NCBI RefSeq assembly: GCF_003946865.1 | Contig: NZ_QXTH01000016.1 | Location: forward strand, 1-64,000 | Length of the DNA: 64,000 bases | Origin: Antribacter gilvus | GTDB taxonomy: Bacteria; Actinomycetota; Actinomycetes; Actinomycetales; Cellulomonadaceae | Reading direction: 5' to 3' | Shown here: positions 34,754 through 43,455 of the stretch, in pieces | How positions within the stretch are numbered: the stretch's first letter is position 1 | Layout of the letters: the number at the start of each line of letters is the position of its first letter | Notes under the pieces: generated by a model | Seen by the model: the letters and a program-made list of their open reading frames with translations, nothing else | What the model was told of the DNA's origin: nothing | Databases searched by the model: none | Made by a program: the position numbers and the translations under genes

Positions 34754-35911
34754 CTACCCGTTCAGGCCCGGCGGGGTGCGCGGGGACTTACCGGGGGTGG
34801 CGTCCGTGAGGCTCTCGAGAAGCGCGAAGTACGCGGGCTTCTTCTCGTACTCCTCGGTCATGATCGTCGCGTAGCCCTCCGGGAAGACTCCCGGGACCCA
34901 GGAGCGCGCGTCGTCGAAGCCCCAGACTGTGTAGCTCGTGCAGGACGCGACGTTGAGGCACGCCTCGAGCATCTTGTCGTACCGCTCCGCCTGCAGGGCG
35001 ATCTGCTCGGCGTCCGGCTCCCCGTCCTCGCCGAGCGGCATGCGGACGTCGGCCTCGGTGACGGACACCTTCAGCCCGAGGTCCGCGAACCGCTCGAAGT
35101 TCTCCTGGATCGACTCGTCGAAGCCGTACTGGAGGCTCAGGTGACCCTGAGCACCGAAGCCGTGCAGCGGCGCGCCGTCGGCGAGCAGCTCCTGCGCCAG
35201 GGCGTAGTAGGCGTCGGTCTTGTTGTTGATGCCCTCGGCGTTGTAGTCGTTGAGGAAGAGCACCGCCTCGGGGTCCGCCTCGTGCGCCCACTTGAAGGCG
35301 TCACTGAGAAGGGCGACCGGGTCCTCGGCGCACGCCTTGAGGAAAGGGTTGGCCCCGGTGCGCAGGCGCACACCGCCGGCGTCCCAGTCGTCCTGGAAGA
35401 TCTCGTTCGCCACGTCCCACTCGTAGATCTCGCCGGCATAGCGGCCGACGACGGTGCTGATGTGGTCCTCGAGGACGTCGCGCGCCTCGTCGCAGGTCCA
35501 GCCGGCGCTGGCGGTGGTGACCCACTGCGGGTTCTGGCTGTGCCAGAGCAGCGTGTGCCCACGGACCTCCTGGCCGTTGGCCTTCGCGAAGGCCATGACG
35601 GCGTCAGCCCCGGAGAAGTCGTAGACGTCGGGCTCCGGGTGGATCTCGGCCCACTTCATGTCGTTCTCGGGGGTCAGCGAGTTGAACTCCGTCGCAAGGA
35701 TGCGCTGGAACTCGGTGGGGTTCTTGGGGTCGTAGCCGAGGAGGTCACGCTGACCCCACACGGCACTGCCGATCTTGAGGTCACGCGGCGCCTCGGAGCG
35801 CAGGTTCGGCTCCGGGGGGTCGGCCTGGGCTCCGGGCACCACCAGTGCAAGGGCAGTGATGGCCGACGCCGAGATGGCGGCCACCCGCCGCATGGTTGTG
35901 GGTTGGGACAT
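34754..35911 (-). CDS. Secreted GH10 endo-beta-1,4-xylanase
   Basis: 385 residues from ATG 35911 (AGAGGAAC upstream; the longer frame to 35965 lacks one). The signal peptide ends at AQA near residue 30. The GH10 barrel shows HTLLWHSQNPQW, acid/base Glu170 in YEWDVANEIFQD, LFLNDYN, and nucleophile Glu286 in VSVTEADVRM. No binding module is attached; the tail is short and Pro-rich. Expected role: cleavage of xylan outside the cell. A near-perfect dyad 69 bp upstream is a likely repressor site. Confidence 0.93.
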   Translation of the reverse strand: MSQPTTMRRVAAISASAITALALVVPGAQADPPEPNLRSEAPRDLKIGSAVWGQRDLLGYDPKNPTEFQRILATEFNSLTPENDMKWAEIHPEPDVYDFSGADAVMAFAKANGQEVRGHTLLWHSQNPQWVTTASAGWTCDEARDVLEDHISTVVGRYAGEIYEWDVANEIFQDDWDAGGVRLRTGANPFLKACAEDPVALLSDAFKWAHEADPEAVLFLNDYNAEGINNKTDAYYALAQELLADGAPLHGFGAQGHLSLQYGFDESIQENFERFADLGLKVSVTEADVRMPLGEDGEPDAEQIALQAERYDKMLEACLNVASCTSYTVWGFDDARSWVPGVFPEGYATIMTEEYEKKPAYFALLESLTDATPGKSPRTPPGLNG

Positions 35912-35979
35912 CGTTGTTCCTCTCCGATCCGGTTCCACCACGTCAGACGAAACGGTGGAACTCATCCGTGCTTCGCCAG

Positions 35980-35997
35980 GTTAACGATATCGATAAC
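35980..35997. promoter_or_regulatory. LacI-type operator candidate for the xylanase gene
   Basis: GTTAACGATATCGATAAC is an 18-bp inverted repeat with one mismatched pair, 69-86 bp upstream of the xylanase start. The overlapping ATCGATAACGAT is itself dyad-like. AT-rich in a GC-rich genome, so unlikely by chance. Confidence 0.6.
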
Positions 35998-36048
35998 GAT
36001 TTCGCAAGGGGTCCGGGCCCGGCGGTGGCTTTCGTCCGGATACGGCTG

Positions 36049-36909
36049 CTACCGGTCGAGCATCGTGGAGAACGTGGCGCCGCCGTCGGTGGAGGCGTAC
36101 ACGGTGCCGTTGGCGGCGGCGTAGATCTCTGTCGCCGACTCGATGGTCAGCGCCTCGGGCTGCCCACCCAGGCTGCCCTGCTCGGTCCACTCGCCGGCCG
36201 GGTCCTGCGCCGTGTACACGACGCCGTCCGGGGTCACGCCGGCCAGGGCGCCGTCGTCGGCCCAGCTCACGAAGACCATCACCGGTGCCGACCCGATGAT
36301 CTCGAACGTGGCTCCGCCGTCCGCGCTCCGGGTCAGGCCCTGCGACGTGGTGGCGACGAGGACGGCAGGATCGTCGGGGCTGACCGCGAAGTCCGCGATC
36401 TCCGCGCTGCTGGCTTCCTCCCAGGACCGCTTGTCGGCGCTGGTCAGCAGCTGGCCGGTCATCGAGTTCAGGCCGTACACGCGGTCGTGGCGGTAGTCGA
36501 GCGCGTGGAAGTCCGCCTCACCGCTCAGCGAGAGCGTCTCCCACGTCTCACCGCCGTCGGTGCTCTCGATGAGGCCGACCGAGCTCGGGCCACCCTGGCC
36601 CGCACCGGGATGTCCGCTGGCCAGGAAGTGGCCCGGTCCGGCGACGGTGAACCCCATATAGTCCTGCACGAGGTCGCCGACCAGCGTCGCGCTGCCGTCG
36701 TCGATCCGGAACAGGCCGTGGTGCGTCCCGGCGTACACGGTGCCGTCGCCGGGGTCGATGCCGATCCCGTGGATGTGCACCATCTCGGGGGCCGCTCCGC
36801 CGCCGGTGGGCGGATCGTCCTTCGTCATCAGGATCAGCAGCGCGGCCACCACGAGGCCGATCGTGAGCGTGGCGGCAACGGTCATCACCACAGAGCTTCG
36901 TCGAGTCAC
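36049..36909 (-). CDS. Membrane-anchored Asp-box (BNR) propeller protein, F510_1955 type
   Basis: 286 residues from GTG 36909 (GAGAGG upstream). An N-terminal membrane helix (MTVAATLTIGLVVAALLILM) is followed by a beta-propeller-like domain beginning at VHIHGIGIDPGDGTVYAGTHHG, the hallmark of the F510_1955 group. Asp-box-like repeats are STDGGETW, SADGGATF and STDGGATF. The family is called glycosylhydrolase by similarity to sialidase folds, but no catalytic residues are evident, so a sensing or binding role is as likely. It is divergent from the amidase gene. Confidence 0.78.
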   Translation of the reverse strand: MTRRSSVVMTVAATLTIGLVVAALLILMTKDDPPTGGGAAPEMVHIHGIGIDPGDGTVYAGTHHGLFRIDDGSATLVGDLVQDYMGFTVAGPGHFLASGHPGAGQGGPSSVGLIESTDGGETWETLSLSGEADFHALDYRHDRVYGLNSMTGQLLTSADKRSWEEASSAEIADFAVSPDDPAVLVATTSQGLTRSADGGATFEIIGSAPVMVFVSWADDGALAGVTPDGVVYTAQDPAGEWTEQGSLGGQPEALTIESATEIYAAANGTVYASTDGGATFSTMLDR

Positions 36910-37012
36910 GGATGGACCTCTCGTTGGGGCTTCGTGAACTTTACCTACCGGAGTGCGGGCTCCGAGGCGGACGCCTCCCCGCTTCGGATCCCGACCTGGC
37001 AGGATGCCCGCC

Positions 37013-38182
37013 ATGGACACCTCCAGGTGGCGCGTGCTTCCCGACGACGGCCCGCTGGTCGCCCCCGTCGCGTCCGGTGCCCTGGACGGGGAGACCGTCG
37101 CGGTCAAGGACCTCTTCGCCGTGGCCGGACAGCGGGTCGGAGCGGGAAACCCGGCCTGGCTCCACGCAGCGCGTGAGGAGCCCGAGCACTCGTGGGCGGT
37201 CGAGCGGCTGCTGGCGGCCGGTGCGGCCGTGCGCGGCATCGCGCAGACCGAGGAGTTCGCGTGGTCCCTGACCGGTGCGAACGCGCACTACGGCACGCCG
37301 CGGAACCCCTCGGCGCCCGGACGGATCAGCGGCGGCTCGAGCTCGGGCTCCGCGGCCGCCGTCGCCGCCGGTGAGGTATCGATCGGGCTCGGCACGGACA
37401 CCTCCGGCTCGATCCGTGTCCCGGCGGCGTACCAAGGCTTGTGGAGCCTGCGTCCGACACACGGCGCGATACCGTCCGACGGCGTCCTGCCACTCGCCCC
37501 GTCGTTCGACACCGTCGGCTGGCTGACCCGCGATGCCGGACTGCTCGCCCGGGTCGGTGAGGTGCTGCTCCCGCCCGACACCGCGACGCCGTCGGGCACG
37601 CTCCTGGCCGACCGGACCTTGCTGGGGCTCGCGGAGCCCGACGTGCGCGACGCCGTCGTGCGGGCGGTGCACGGAGGCGGGCGGCCGCCGCGACACGTCG
37701 AGTGGGACCTCCCGGACGCCTGGGTGGATGCCTTGCGCATCGTGCAGGCCGCCGAAGCCTGGCAGGCTCACGGCGCCTGGATCGAAGGACGGTTCGACAC
37801 GCTGGGACCCGCTGTGCGCGGCCGGTTCGAGCTCGCGCGAGCGGTCACGCCGGAGCAGGCTGAGGCCGCGCGGACCGTGGTCAGCCGAGCGCGAGCGGAG
37901 ATCCGCGGCCGGCTCGGCGCTGACGTCCTGGTGCTGCCTTCGGCGTCGTCCGTGGCACCGGTCGCGGGTGATCCGTCGGCAGCGGAGGCGGTGCGCGCGG
38001 CGACCGTCGTGCTGTCCGCGACGGCGGTCCTGGGCGGGCTGCCCTCGGTATCGGTCCCGGTCCGTACCTCTGCCGGCCTGCCTGCAGGTGTCAGCCTCGT
38101 CGGGCCCGCCGGGTCGGACCGCGGGCTCCTGGCGTTCGCTGCCGACTTCGCGAGGCGCTCCGCGACCGTCGTCTCGCCGTAG
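37013..38182 (+). CDS. Amidase-signature family hydrolase
   Basis: 389 residues from ATG 37013. The amidase signature has the catalytic Lys32 in VAVKDLFAVAG, the cis-Ser region GGSSSGSAAAVAAG (107-120) and the nucleophile Ser133 in GTDTSGSIRVP. LRPTHGAIPSDGVLPLAPSFDTVGWL follows as expected. At 389 residues it is shorter than GatA (about 480) and lacks GatB/GatC neighbours, so it is a stand-alone amidase, similar to AtzF/indole-acetamide-hydrolase-like enzymes, of unknown substrate. The GC-poor hairpin at 38192-38209 may end the transcript. Confidence 0.87.
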   Translation: MDTSRWRVLPDDGPLVAPVASGALDGETVAVKDLFAVAGQRVGAGNPAWLHAAREEPEHSWAVERLLAAGAAVRGIAQTEEFAWSLTGANAHYGTPRNPSAPGRISGGSSSGSAAAVAAGEVSIGLGTDTSGSIRVPAAYQGLWSLRPTHGAIPSDGVLPLAPSFDTVGWLTRDAGLLARVGEVLLPPDTATPSGTLLADRTLLGLAEPDVRDAVVRAVHGGGRPPRHVEWDLPDAWVDALRIVQAAEAWQAHGAWIEGRFDTLGPAVRGRFELARAVTPEQAEAARTVVSRARAEIRGRLGADVLVLPSASSVAPVAGDPSAAEAVRAATVVLSATAVLGGLPSVSVPVRTSAGLPAGVSLVGPAGSDRGLLAFAADFARRSATVVSP

Positions 38183-38300
38183 CGAGGGCTTGGCCTGAGA
38201 CCGCAGGCCGCCTCACCGTCTCATCGTCGGGTCGGCGGTGCCCCGAGACGTACGCGTAATCCCTCGCCCGTGAACCGTCCTGTGCCTACCATCGTTCCTG

Positions 38301-38456
38301 GTCGGCGTGGGGCGTGACGAACCCCGTGAAGCGCCTGGCCCGCGCGTGCGGCGTACCGACGAGAGACCGGCCCGGTTGGCCGGTGAAGGTGTGGTGGCAC
38401 CGCGACCTTGCCCCCGCCCACACCTCCAGGGCAGTCATTGCGAACTGGAGGTGACC
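38301..38456 (+). ncRNA. Translational T-box riboswitch controlling the aspartyl-tRNA synthetase gene
   Basis: A -10-like TACCAT (38287-38292) sits 8 nt before the element. Stem I can close by GTCGG (38301-38305) with CCGAC (38356-38360), with GAC (38316-38318) as a possible Asp specifier. A hairpin follows (38366-38384). The T-box core GTGGTGGCACCGCGA (38391-38405) matches the conserved GGTGGNACCGCG. AGGTGTGG (38387-38394) can pair with CCACACCT (38418-38425). The competing hairpin pairs CACCTCCAG (38421-38429) with CTGGAGGTG (38445-38453), which is the ribosome site. Uncharged tRNA should favour the first pairing and free the ribosome site. Confidence 0.8.
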
Positions 38457-39770
38457 ATGAGCTCTTTCACGACCACGACCACGCCCACGCCCTCGCGCAC
38501 GCTGTGCGCGGACCTCTCCCGGTGCGAACCGGGGACACACGTCCGGCTACAGGGGTGGGTCCACCGCCGTCGGACGCTGTCCACCGTGACGTTCCTCGTG
38601 CTGCGAGACCGGTCCGGCCTCGCCCAGGTGGTGCTGCGCCCCGCAGACGACCAGGACGTGCCGACGGAGGAGACAACCGTGGAGGTCGTCGGGACCGTGA
38701 CGCCCAACCCGCAGGCTCCCGGCGGCGTCGAGGTGACGGCCCCTGTTGTCACGGCGCTGACCGAGCCCGCCGCCACCCCGCCGGTCGAGCTGTGGCGACC
38801 TACCCTCACCTCCGGGCTCGCCACCCTGCTCGACCACGCACCGGTGACGTGGCGGCACCCGGCCCGGCGCGCGGCGTGGGAGATCGCTGCGGCGTCCCTG
38901 CGTGGGTTCCGCACGACGCTGGACGCCGACGGTTTCACCGAGATCCACACCCCGAAGCTCGTGGAGTCCGCGACCGAGTCCGGGGCGAACGTGTTCGGCG
39001 TGGACTATTTCGGCCGCCCGGCATTCCTTGCGCAGTCGCCGCAGTTCTACAAGCAGCAGCTCGTGGGCGTGTTCGAGCGGGTCTACGAGATAGGGCCGGT
39101 GTTCCGGGCCGAGCCGCACGACACCGTGCGTCACCTCGCCGAGTACGTCTCCCTGGACGTCGAGCTCGGGTTCATCCGTGACCACCGCGACGTCCTGGCG
39201 GTGCTGCGTGAGGTCCTGGCGGGCATGGCGGACGCGGTCCGCGAGTACGCCGGCCCGGCAGTCGAACGTCTCGGTGTGGATGTGCCGGCCGTCCCGGAGC
39301 AGATCCCGGTGATCCACTTCGCCGATGCCCTGGCACTGGTCGGGGCGCCCGACGACGAACCGGACCTCGCCCCGGAGCACGAGCGCGCCCTCGGCGAGTG
39401 GGCTCTGTCCGAGCACGGGAGCGACTTCCTGGCCGTCGAGGGCTACCCCATGGCCAAGCGCCCGTTCTACACCCACCCGCAGCCCGACGACCTGCGCTGG
39501 TCGAACAGCTTCGATGTCCTCTTCCGGGGCTTGGAGCTGGTCACCGGCGGGCAGCGACTGCACCGCCCCTCCGAGTACCACCACGCGATCCGTGCCCGGG
39601 GCCAGGACCCGGCCGCCTACGCGGCGTACCTCCACGCGTTCGAGCACGGCATGCCACCACACGGTGGATTCGCCATCGGGCTGGAGCGCTGGACGAGCCG
39701 GATCACCCGGGCTGCGAACGTCCGGGAGGTCACCCTCTTCCCGCGCGACCTGCACCGCCTCACGCCCTGA
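38457..39770 (+). CDS. aspS2: Archaeal-type (type 2, probably non-discriminating) aspartyl-tRNA synthetase
   Basis: 437 residues from ATG 38457 (GGAGGTG 4 nt upstream, inside the T-box sequestrator). An N-terminal OB-fold anticodon-binding domain (about 15-115, HVRLQGWVHRRRTLSTVTFL) and a class II catalytic domain follow. FTEIHTPKLVESATESGANVF, AQSPQFYKQQL, motif 2 FRAEPHDTVRHLAEY and motif 3 GFAIGLERWTSRIT match the archaeal/eukaryotic AspRS rather than the long bacterial form; the GAD insertion domain is absent. Bacterial copies of this type usually charge tRNA-Asn as well as tRNA-Asp, or serve as a second AspRS. Expression is predicted to rise when the cognate tRNA is uncharged. Confidence 0.88.
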   Translation: MSSFTTTTTPTPSRTLCADLSRCEPGTHVRLQGWVHRRRTLSTVTFLVLRDRSGLAQVVLRPADDQDVPTEETTVEVVGTVTPNPQAPGGVEVTAPVVTALTEPAATPPVELWRPTLTSGLATLLDHAPVTWRHPARRAAWEIAAASLRGFRTTLDADGFTEIHTPKLVESATESGANVFGVDYFGRPAFLAQSPQFYKQQLVGVFERVYEIGPVFRAEPHDTVRHLAEYVSLDVELGFIRDHRDVLAVLREVLAGMADAVREYAGPAVERLGVDVPAVPEQIPVIHFADALALVGAPDDEPDLAPEHERALGEWALSEHGSDFLAVEGYPMAKRPFYTHPQPDDLRWSNSFDVLFRGLELVTGGQRLHRPSEYHHAIRARGQDPAAYAAYLHAFEHGMPPHGGFAIGLERWTSRITRAANVREVTLFPRDLHRLTP

Positions 39771-39776
39771 CGGGTC

Positions 39777-39809
39777 GGCTGGGCCTGGGTTTGGCACCCG
39801 GGCCCAGCC
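39777..39809. terminator. Terminator hairpin after the aspartyl-tRNA synthetase
   Basis: Arms 39777-39790 and 39796-39809 form a 14-bp stem with one T-G pair and a 5-nt loop, between convergent genes. Confidence 0.7.
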
Positions 39810-39883
39810 CTGCATGGATCGTGAGGTGCCGCGCCTCCCAGGTGCCGGTCGGGTGGTCTGCGAGGCGCTGACCGAGACCGCGG

Positions 39884-41089
39884 TCAGCGTCCTTGGCGGT
39901 GGGCCCGGACCAGGAGCGGAAGGCTGACGAGTAGCGCGAGAGCCCGGAGTGTTCCCGCGATCGGATAGCCGGCGCGGACGGCGAGCTCGTGGGCTATCAG
40001 GCCCCCGGCCACCGCGCCGAGGGGGATGAGCCCCCAGCCGAGCAGCCGGTAGACGCTGTTGACCCGGCCGAGCAGGGCGAGGGGGACCAGCTCCTGCCGG
40101 AGGGTGATGGTCACGACGTTCCAGGCTGCCGTGACCAGGCCGCTGAGGGCGAGCAGCGCGGCGAGGGTCCGCACGTCGGGGCTGAGGCCCAGCAAGATGA
40201 ACGTGGCGGCGTTGACGCCCAGGGCTGTGACGAGGACGGGGATCTGCCCGAACGTGGTGACGAGTCGGGCGGTGAGCAGCCCACCCAGGACGCTGCCAAC
40301 GGCTGCCGCTGCGAGCAGCGTCCCGTAGCCGGACACGGTGACGCCGAGCTCCTGGGTGGCCAGCAGGACGAGGGTGACGTTGCCGAGCTGGAAGCAGAAC
40401 GTGTTGACGCCCAGCAGCAGAGCCAGCGTGCGGAGCAACCTGTGTCCGAGGAGCCAACGCAGGCCCTCCCTGATCGCCGGACCTGCAGGCTGGACGGTCT
40501 CGCGCGGCCGCGCCACACCGCGCAGCCTGGCGAGCAGCACGACGGAGGTGACGAGGGCCGCCCCGTGGAGCCCGAACGGCATAGCGATAGCGAGGCCGAA
40601 CACGAGGCTCCCGACCGGAGGCCCGACGAAGCTCTGCCCGATCGTCGTGGCGAGGTACTGGCGAGCGTTGGCCCGGGGGAGCAGCCGGTGCTCGACGATC
40701 TCGGGCATCACGGACTGGCTCGCGATCCCGGACACGACCTGACCGACGCCGACCAGGAACGCCACGACCATCAGGAACACGACGTCCATCGCCTCGAGGG
40801 AGATCAGTACCGCGACCGCCATGACCACGACCACCTGGAACAGCTGGGCGGACCGCATCAGGCCGATCCGGCTGTACCGGTCGACGAGCGCCCCGGCCGG
40901 GAGCGCGAACAGCAACCATGGGACGAAGCTTGCTGCGGCGACCAGCGAGATCAGCCGGGGGTCGGTGGTGAGCGTGATCGCCAGCAGGGGCAGTGCAGTG
41001 ACCAACGCGCCGTTGCCGACGTTGTCGATCGCCCCGGCCCACCACAGCCGCCAGTAGCGGGCGGGAAGCCTGTCCGGTGTCGATGCCAT
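39884..41089 (-). CDS. MFS exporter (EntS/MFS_3-like)
   Basis: About 401 residues from ATG 41089; the GTG at 41116 lies in frame close to the dyad and is less likely. Twelve helices; RYWRLWWAGAIDNVGNGALV at the N-terminus, LVDRYSRIGLMRSAQL (MFS motif A region) and LRQELVPLALLGRVNSVYRLLGWGLIPLGAVAGG are typical of the MFS_3 drug or siderophore exporter group. It is divergent from an ArsR-like regulator and shares with it a perfect 9-bp-arm dyad, so it is probably repressed by it and induced by a toxic compound. Confidence 0.87.
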   Translation of the reverse strand: MASTPDRLPARYWRLWWAGAIDNVGNGALVTALPLLAITLTTDPRLISLVAAASFVPWLLFALPAGALVDRYSRIGLMRSAQLFQVVVVMAVAVLISLEAMDVVFLMVVAFLVGVGQVVSGIASQSVMPEIVEHRLLPRANARQYLATTIGQSFVGPPVGSLVFGLAIAMPFGLHGAALVTSVVLLARLRGVARPRETVQPAGPAIREGLRWLLGHRLLRTLALLLGVNTFCFQLGNVTLVLLATQELGVTVSGYGTLLAAAAVGSVLGGLLTARLVTTFGQIPVLVTALGVNAATFILLGLSPDVRTLAALLALSGLVTAAWNVVTITLRQELVPLALLGRVNSVYRLLGWGLIPLGAVAGGLIAHELAVRAGYPIAGTLRALALLVSLPLLVRAHRQGR

Positions 41090-41124
41090 GCCCTGGAGCC
41101 TGGGAGCAGGCGACACGGCGCACC

Positions 41125-41149
41125 ATGATGTAGCCCTGCGCTACATCAT
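41125..41149. promoter_or_regulatory. Operator of the ArsR-like regulator
   Basis: ATGATGTAG (41125-41133) and CTACATCAT (41141-41149) are perfect 9-bp arms with a 7-nt spacer, in the 66-bp gap between the divergent MFS and regulator starts. It ends 6 bp before the regulator's ATG, so binding would also block its own gene. Confidence 0.7.
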
Positions 41150-41155
41150 GGGTCC

Positions 41156-42178
41156 ATGGCACTGAGCATCGAGATCGGCACGGCCGATCTCGCGGGTACC
41201 CGGTTCGCTGTCTCGCCGCTGGCCGAGACCGTCTCCGGGCTGCAGCTGCTGGCCCAGCCCGATCCGTCTCCTCGGGTCAGGTGGTGGGTGCGATGGGCGC
41301 GGGAACGGCTCGCGGACCGGCCTCTGCGGCTCGGGGCGTCCTGGCCGCTCGTGGTCAGCGGCCGTCCGTCGTGGCCCCAGTTCCTTCTCCCTGCGCCGGC
41401 CGCCACCCGAACCAGCATCGACGACGACCTGGAGGCGATGCGACAGACCACGCCGCGGGACGTGGTCGAGAACCTGCACCGCGTGTTCGGGGACGACCTG
41501 CCCCCGGCAGCCCGGGAGCTGGCCGATGCGCCGACCGAGCGGATCGCCGTCGTGGCGGCCGAGCTCCGCGAGGCCTACGACCACCTTGTTCATCCGCACT
41601 GGCCGAGGATCCAGGCGCTGCTGGAGACCGACGTCGCCCACCGCGCGGCGCGGCTCACCGCTGGTGGTGCCGCAGGACTGTTCGCCGATCTGCACCGGGA
41701 CGTCGCCTGGTCGGACGGGCGCCTCACCGTCCGGACCGACCAGCGCGACGCCACCGCCGCGCGTGGAGGACTCGTCCTCCTGCCCGTGGCCCTCGGGCCC
41801 GACCGGGTCATCGTCAAACGCCACACCACGACCTGGACGACACTTCGGTACCCCTGCCGTGGGATCGCAACACTCGGCGCCGTGGTTGACCCGGCGCCCG
41901 TGCCCGACGACACGATCCGACTCGTCGGCAGGAGCAAGGCACGGCTGCTCAGGGCCCTGACCTCGCCGGCAACGACCACCGGCCTCGCCCGAGAGCTGGG
42001 CACGACACCCAGCGCCGTCGCCCAGCACCTCGCGGTCCTCCGAGCCAACGGCCTCGTCAGCCGTCAGCGCCATGGCCGCCGCGTCGTCTACACGACCACC
42101 CCGCTCGGCCGTGCGCTCCTCGCCGCAGCCGGTGGGTCGACCACCGATCGCGCCACGGGCGCGGCGACAGCGCCGTAA
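41156..42178 (+). CDS. ArsR-type transcriptional regulator with large N-terminal (DUF5937-like) domain
   Basis: 340 residues from ATG 41156. The C-terminal part (about 255-330) is a winged helix-turn-helix: RSKARLLRALTSPATTTGLARELG, TPSAVAQHLAVLRANGLVSRQR and the wing HGRRVVYTTTPLG. The N-terminal 240 residues are of the DUF5937 type found in actinobacterial ArsR-like regulators and probably sense the ligand. No metal-binding Cys cluster is present, so it does not look like a metal sensor. Divergent from the MFS exporter; likely autoregulated. Confidence 0.87.
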   Translation: MALSIEIGTADLAGTRFAVSPLAETVSGLQLLAQPDPSPRVRWWVRWARERLADRPLRLGASWPLVVSGRPSWPQFLLPAPAATRTSIDDDLEAMRQTTPRDVVENLHRVFGDDLPPAARELADAPTERIAVVAAELREAYDHLVHPHWPRIQALLETDVAHRAARLTAGGAAGLFADLHRDVAWSDGRLTVRTDQRDATAARGGLVLLPVALGPDRVIVKRHTTTWTTLRYPCRGIATLGAVVDPAPVPDDTIRLVGRSKARLLRALTSPATTTGLARELGTTPSAVAQHLAVLRANGLVSRQRHGRRVVYTTTPLGRALLAAAGGSTTDRATGAATAP

Positions 42179-42191
42179 TTTTCCACCCGGC

Positions 42192-43346
42192 TCAGACGCT
42201 GATCCAGTCGCCGTCCTCCGGGTCCCGCAGCATGTGGGACTCGATCAGCTCGTGGCGGCGCAGGTACGTGGTGGCGGTGGCCTGGATGGTCGCGGCGATC
42301 GGCAGGGCGAGGAAGGCGCCGATCGCGCCGAACACCGCCCCGAAGGCCAGGACCACCAGCAGGCTGACGGCGGCGTTCATCTCCAGCGCCTTGGCCGAGA
42401 CCTTGGGCGCGAAGTACAGGTTCTCGAACTGCTGGTAGCCGATGACGAACGCGAGCACGGCGAGCGCCGGCGCCGGGCCCTGCGCGGTGAGCGCGACCAT
42501 GACGGGGAGCGCGCCGCCGATGTAGGCGCCGATCGTGGGCACGAACTGGGAGACGACGCCCACGAAGACCGAGAGCGGGATCGCGTACGGCGTGTGGAGC
42601 ACGACAAGGAAGAGGTACGTGCACACCGCCGAGACCAGGGCGAGCACCACGCGCGAGCTGAGGTAGCTGGAGACCTTCGACTGCGTGATCTCCCAGAGCG
42701 TGAGCACCTCGCGCTGCCGCTCGGGCGGGAGCCAGCCGCAGACCGCCGCGCGCACGCGCGGGCCCGCGGCCATCACGTAGTACGCGACGAGCAGGATGGT
42801 GATCGCGGAGAAGAGCCCGCCCACCACCGTGGTGCCGATGAACAGCACGCTGGAGGCGACGTCGCTGCCGAACTGCTGGAGCGCGCGGGCCAGCAGCTCC
42901 CGCGACTCGGGCAGGGTGACGCCGAACCGTTCGAGGAACGGCAGCCGCCGCAGCTCTTCGTAGCGCTCCGGCACCGTCTGGGCGAGAGCCATGAGCTGCT
43001 CGGCGAACAGGTTGCCGAACAGCGCGAGCATCACGAGCACCACGACGAGAGAGCCGAGGAGCGTCGTGGCGGCCGCGAGGGCCCGCTTCCAGCCCTTGCG
43101 GACGAGCCACACCGTCGCGGGCTCCAGGGCCAGCGCGACGAAGAGCGCGACGAGGACGATGACGAACAGGCCCTGGAGGGCGCCGAGAGCCCGCCACGCG
43201 AAGATGCCGACGAAGACCGCCACGACACCCATGGCCAGCGCCCGCGGGAGCCAGCGCGGCGGCCGGGAGGAGCCGGGCGTGCCGGGCGGCGGGGCGTCGT
43301 CGGCGAGGAGGTCGCCGGGGTCCGGGTCGGTGATGGACGTTGTCAC
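42192..43346 (-). CDS. AI-2E family (PerM-like) membrane permease
   Basis: 384 residues with eight hydrophobic helices: ALAMGVVAVFVGIFAWRAL and LFVIVLVALFVALALEPAT near the N-terminus, a central amphipathic region (TLPESRELLARALQQFGSDV), and the family-typical PTIGAYIGGALPVMVALTAQ, QFENLYFAPKVSAKALEMNAAV and PIAATIQATATTYLRRHE. The family name comes from E. coli TqsA, but most members are of unknown substrate (some are Na+/H+ antiporters), so no quorum-sensing role is claimed. Confidence 0.9.
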   Translation of the reverse strand: MTTSITDPDPGDLLADDAPPPGTPGSSRPPRWLPRALAMGVVAVFVGIFAWRALGALQGLFVIVLVALFVALALEPATVWLVRKGWKRALAAATTLLGSLVVVLVMLALFGNLFAEQLMALAQTVPERYEELRRLPFLERFGVTLPESRELLARALQQFGSDVASSVLFIGTTVVGGLFSAITILLVAYYVMAAGPRVRAAVCGWLPPERQREVLTLWEITQSKVSSYLSSRVVLALVSAVCTYLFLVVLHTPYAIPLSVFVGVVSQFVPTIGAYIGGALPVMVALTAQGPAPALAVLAFVIGYQQFENLYFAPKVSAKALEMNAAVSLLVVLAFGAVFGAIGAFLALPIAATIQATATTYLRRHELIESHMLRDPEDGDWISV

Positions 43347-43455
43347 GGGCGGAACGGTAGCGGGTCACGCCTGCGGGCACGTGACCGTCCCGGCGAAGCG
43401 GAGCCACAGGGGAACGTCGGCGAGGGAGCGGTGCGTCGTGTGCGTCGCCGCGTAA

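Noticed and set aside
42192-43346. AI-2 quorum-sensing exporter
   Set aside because: The AI-2E family name does not establish substrate; no luxS or lsr gene is in the window.
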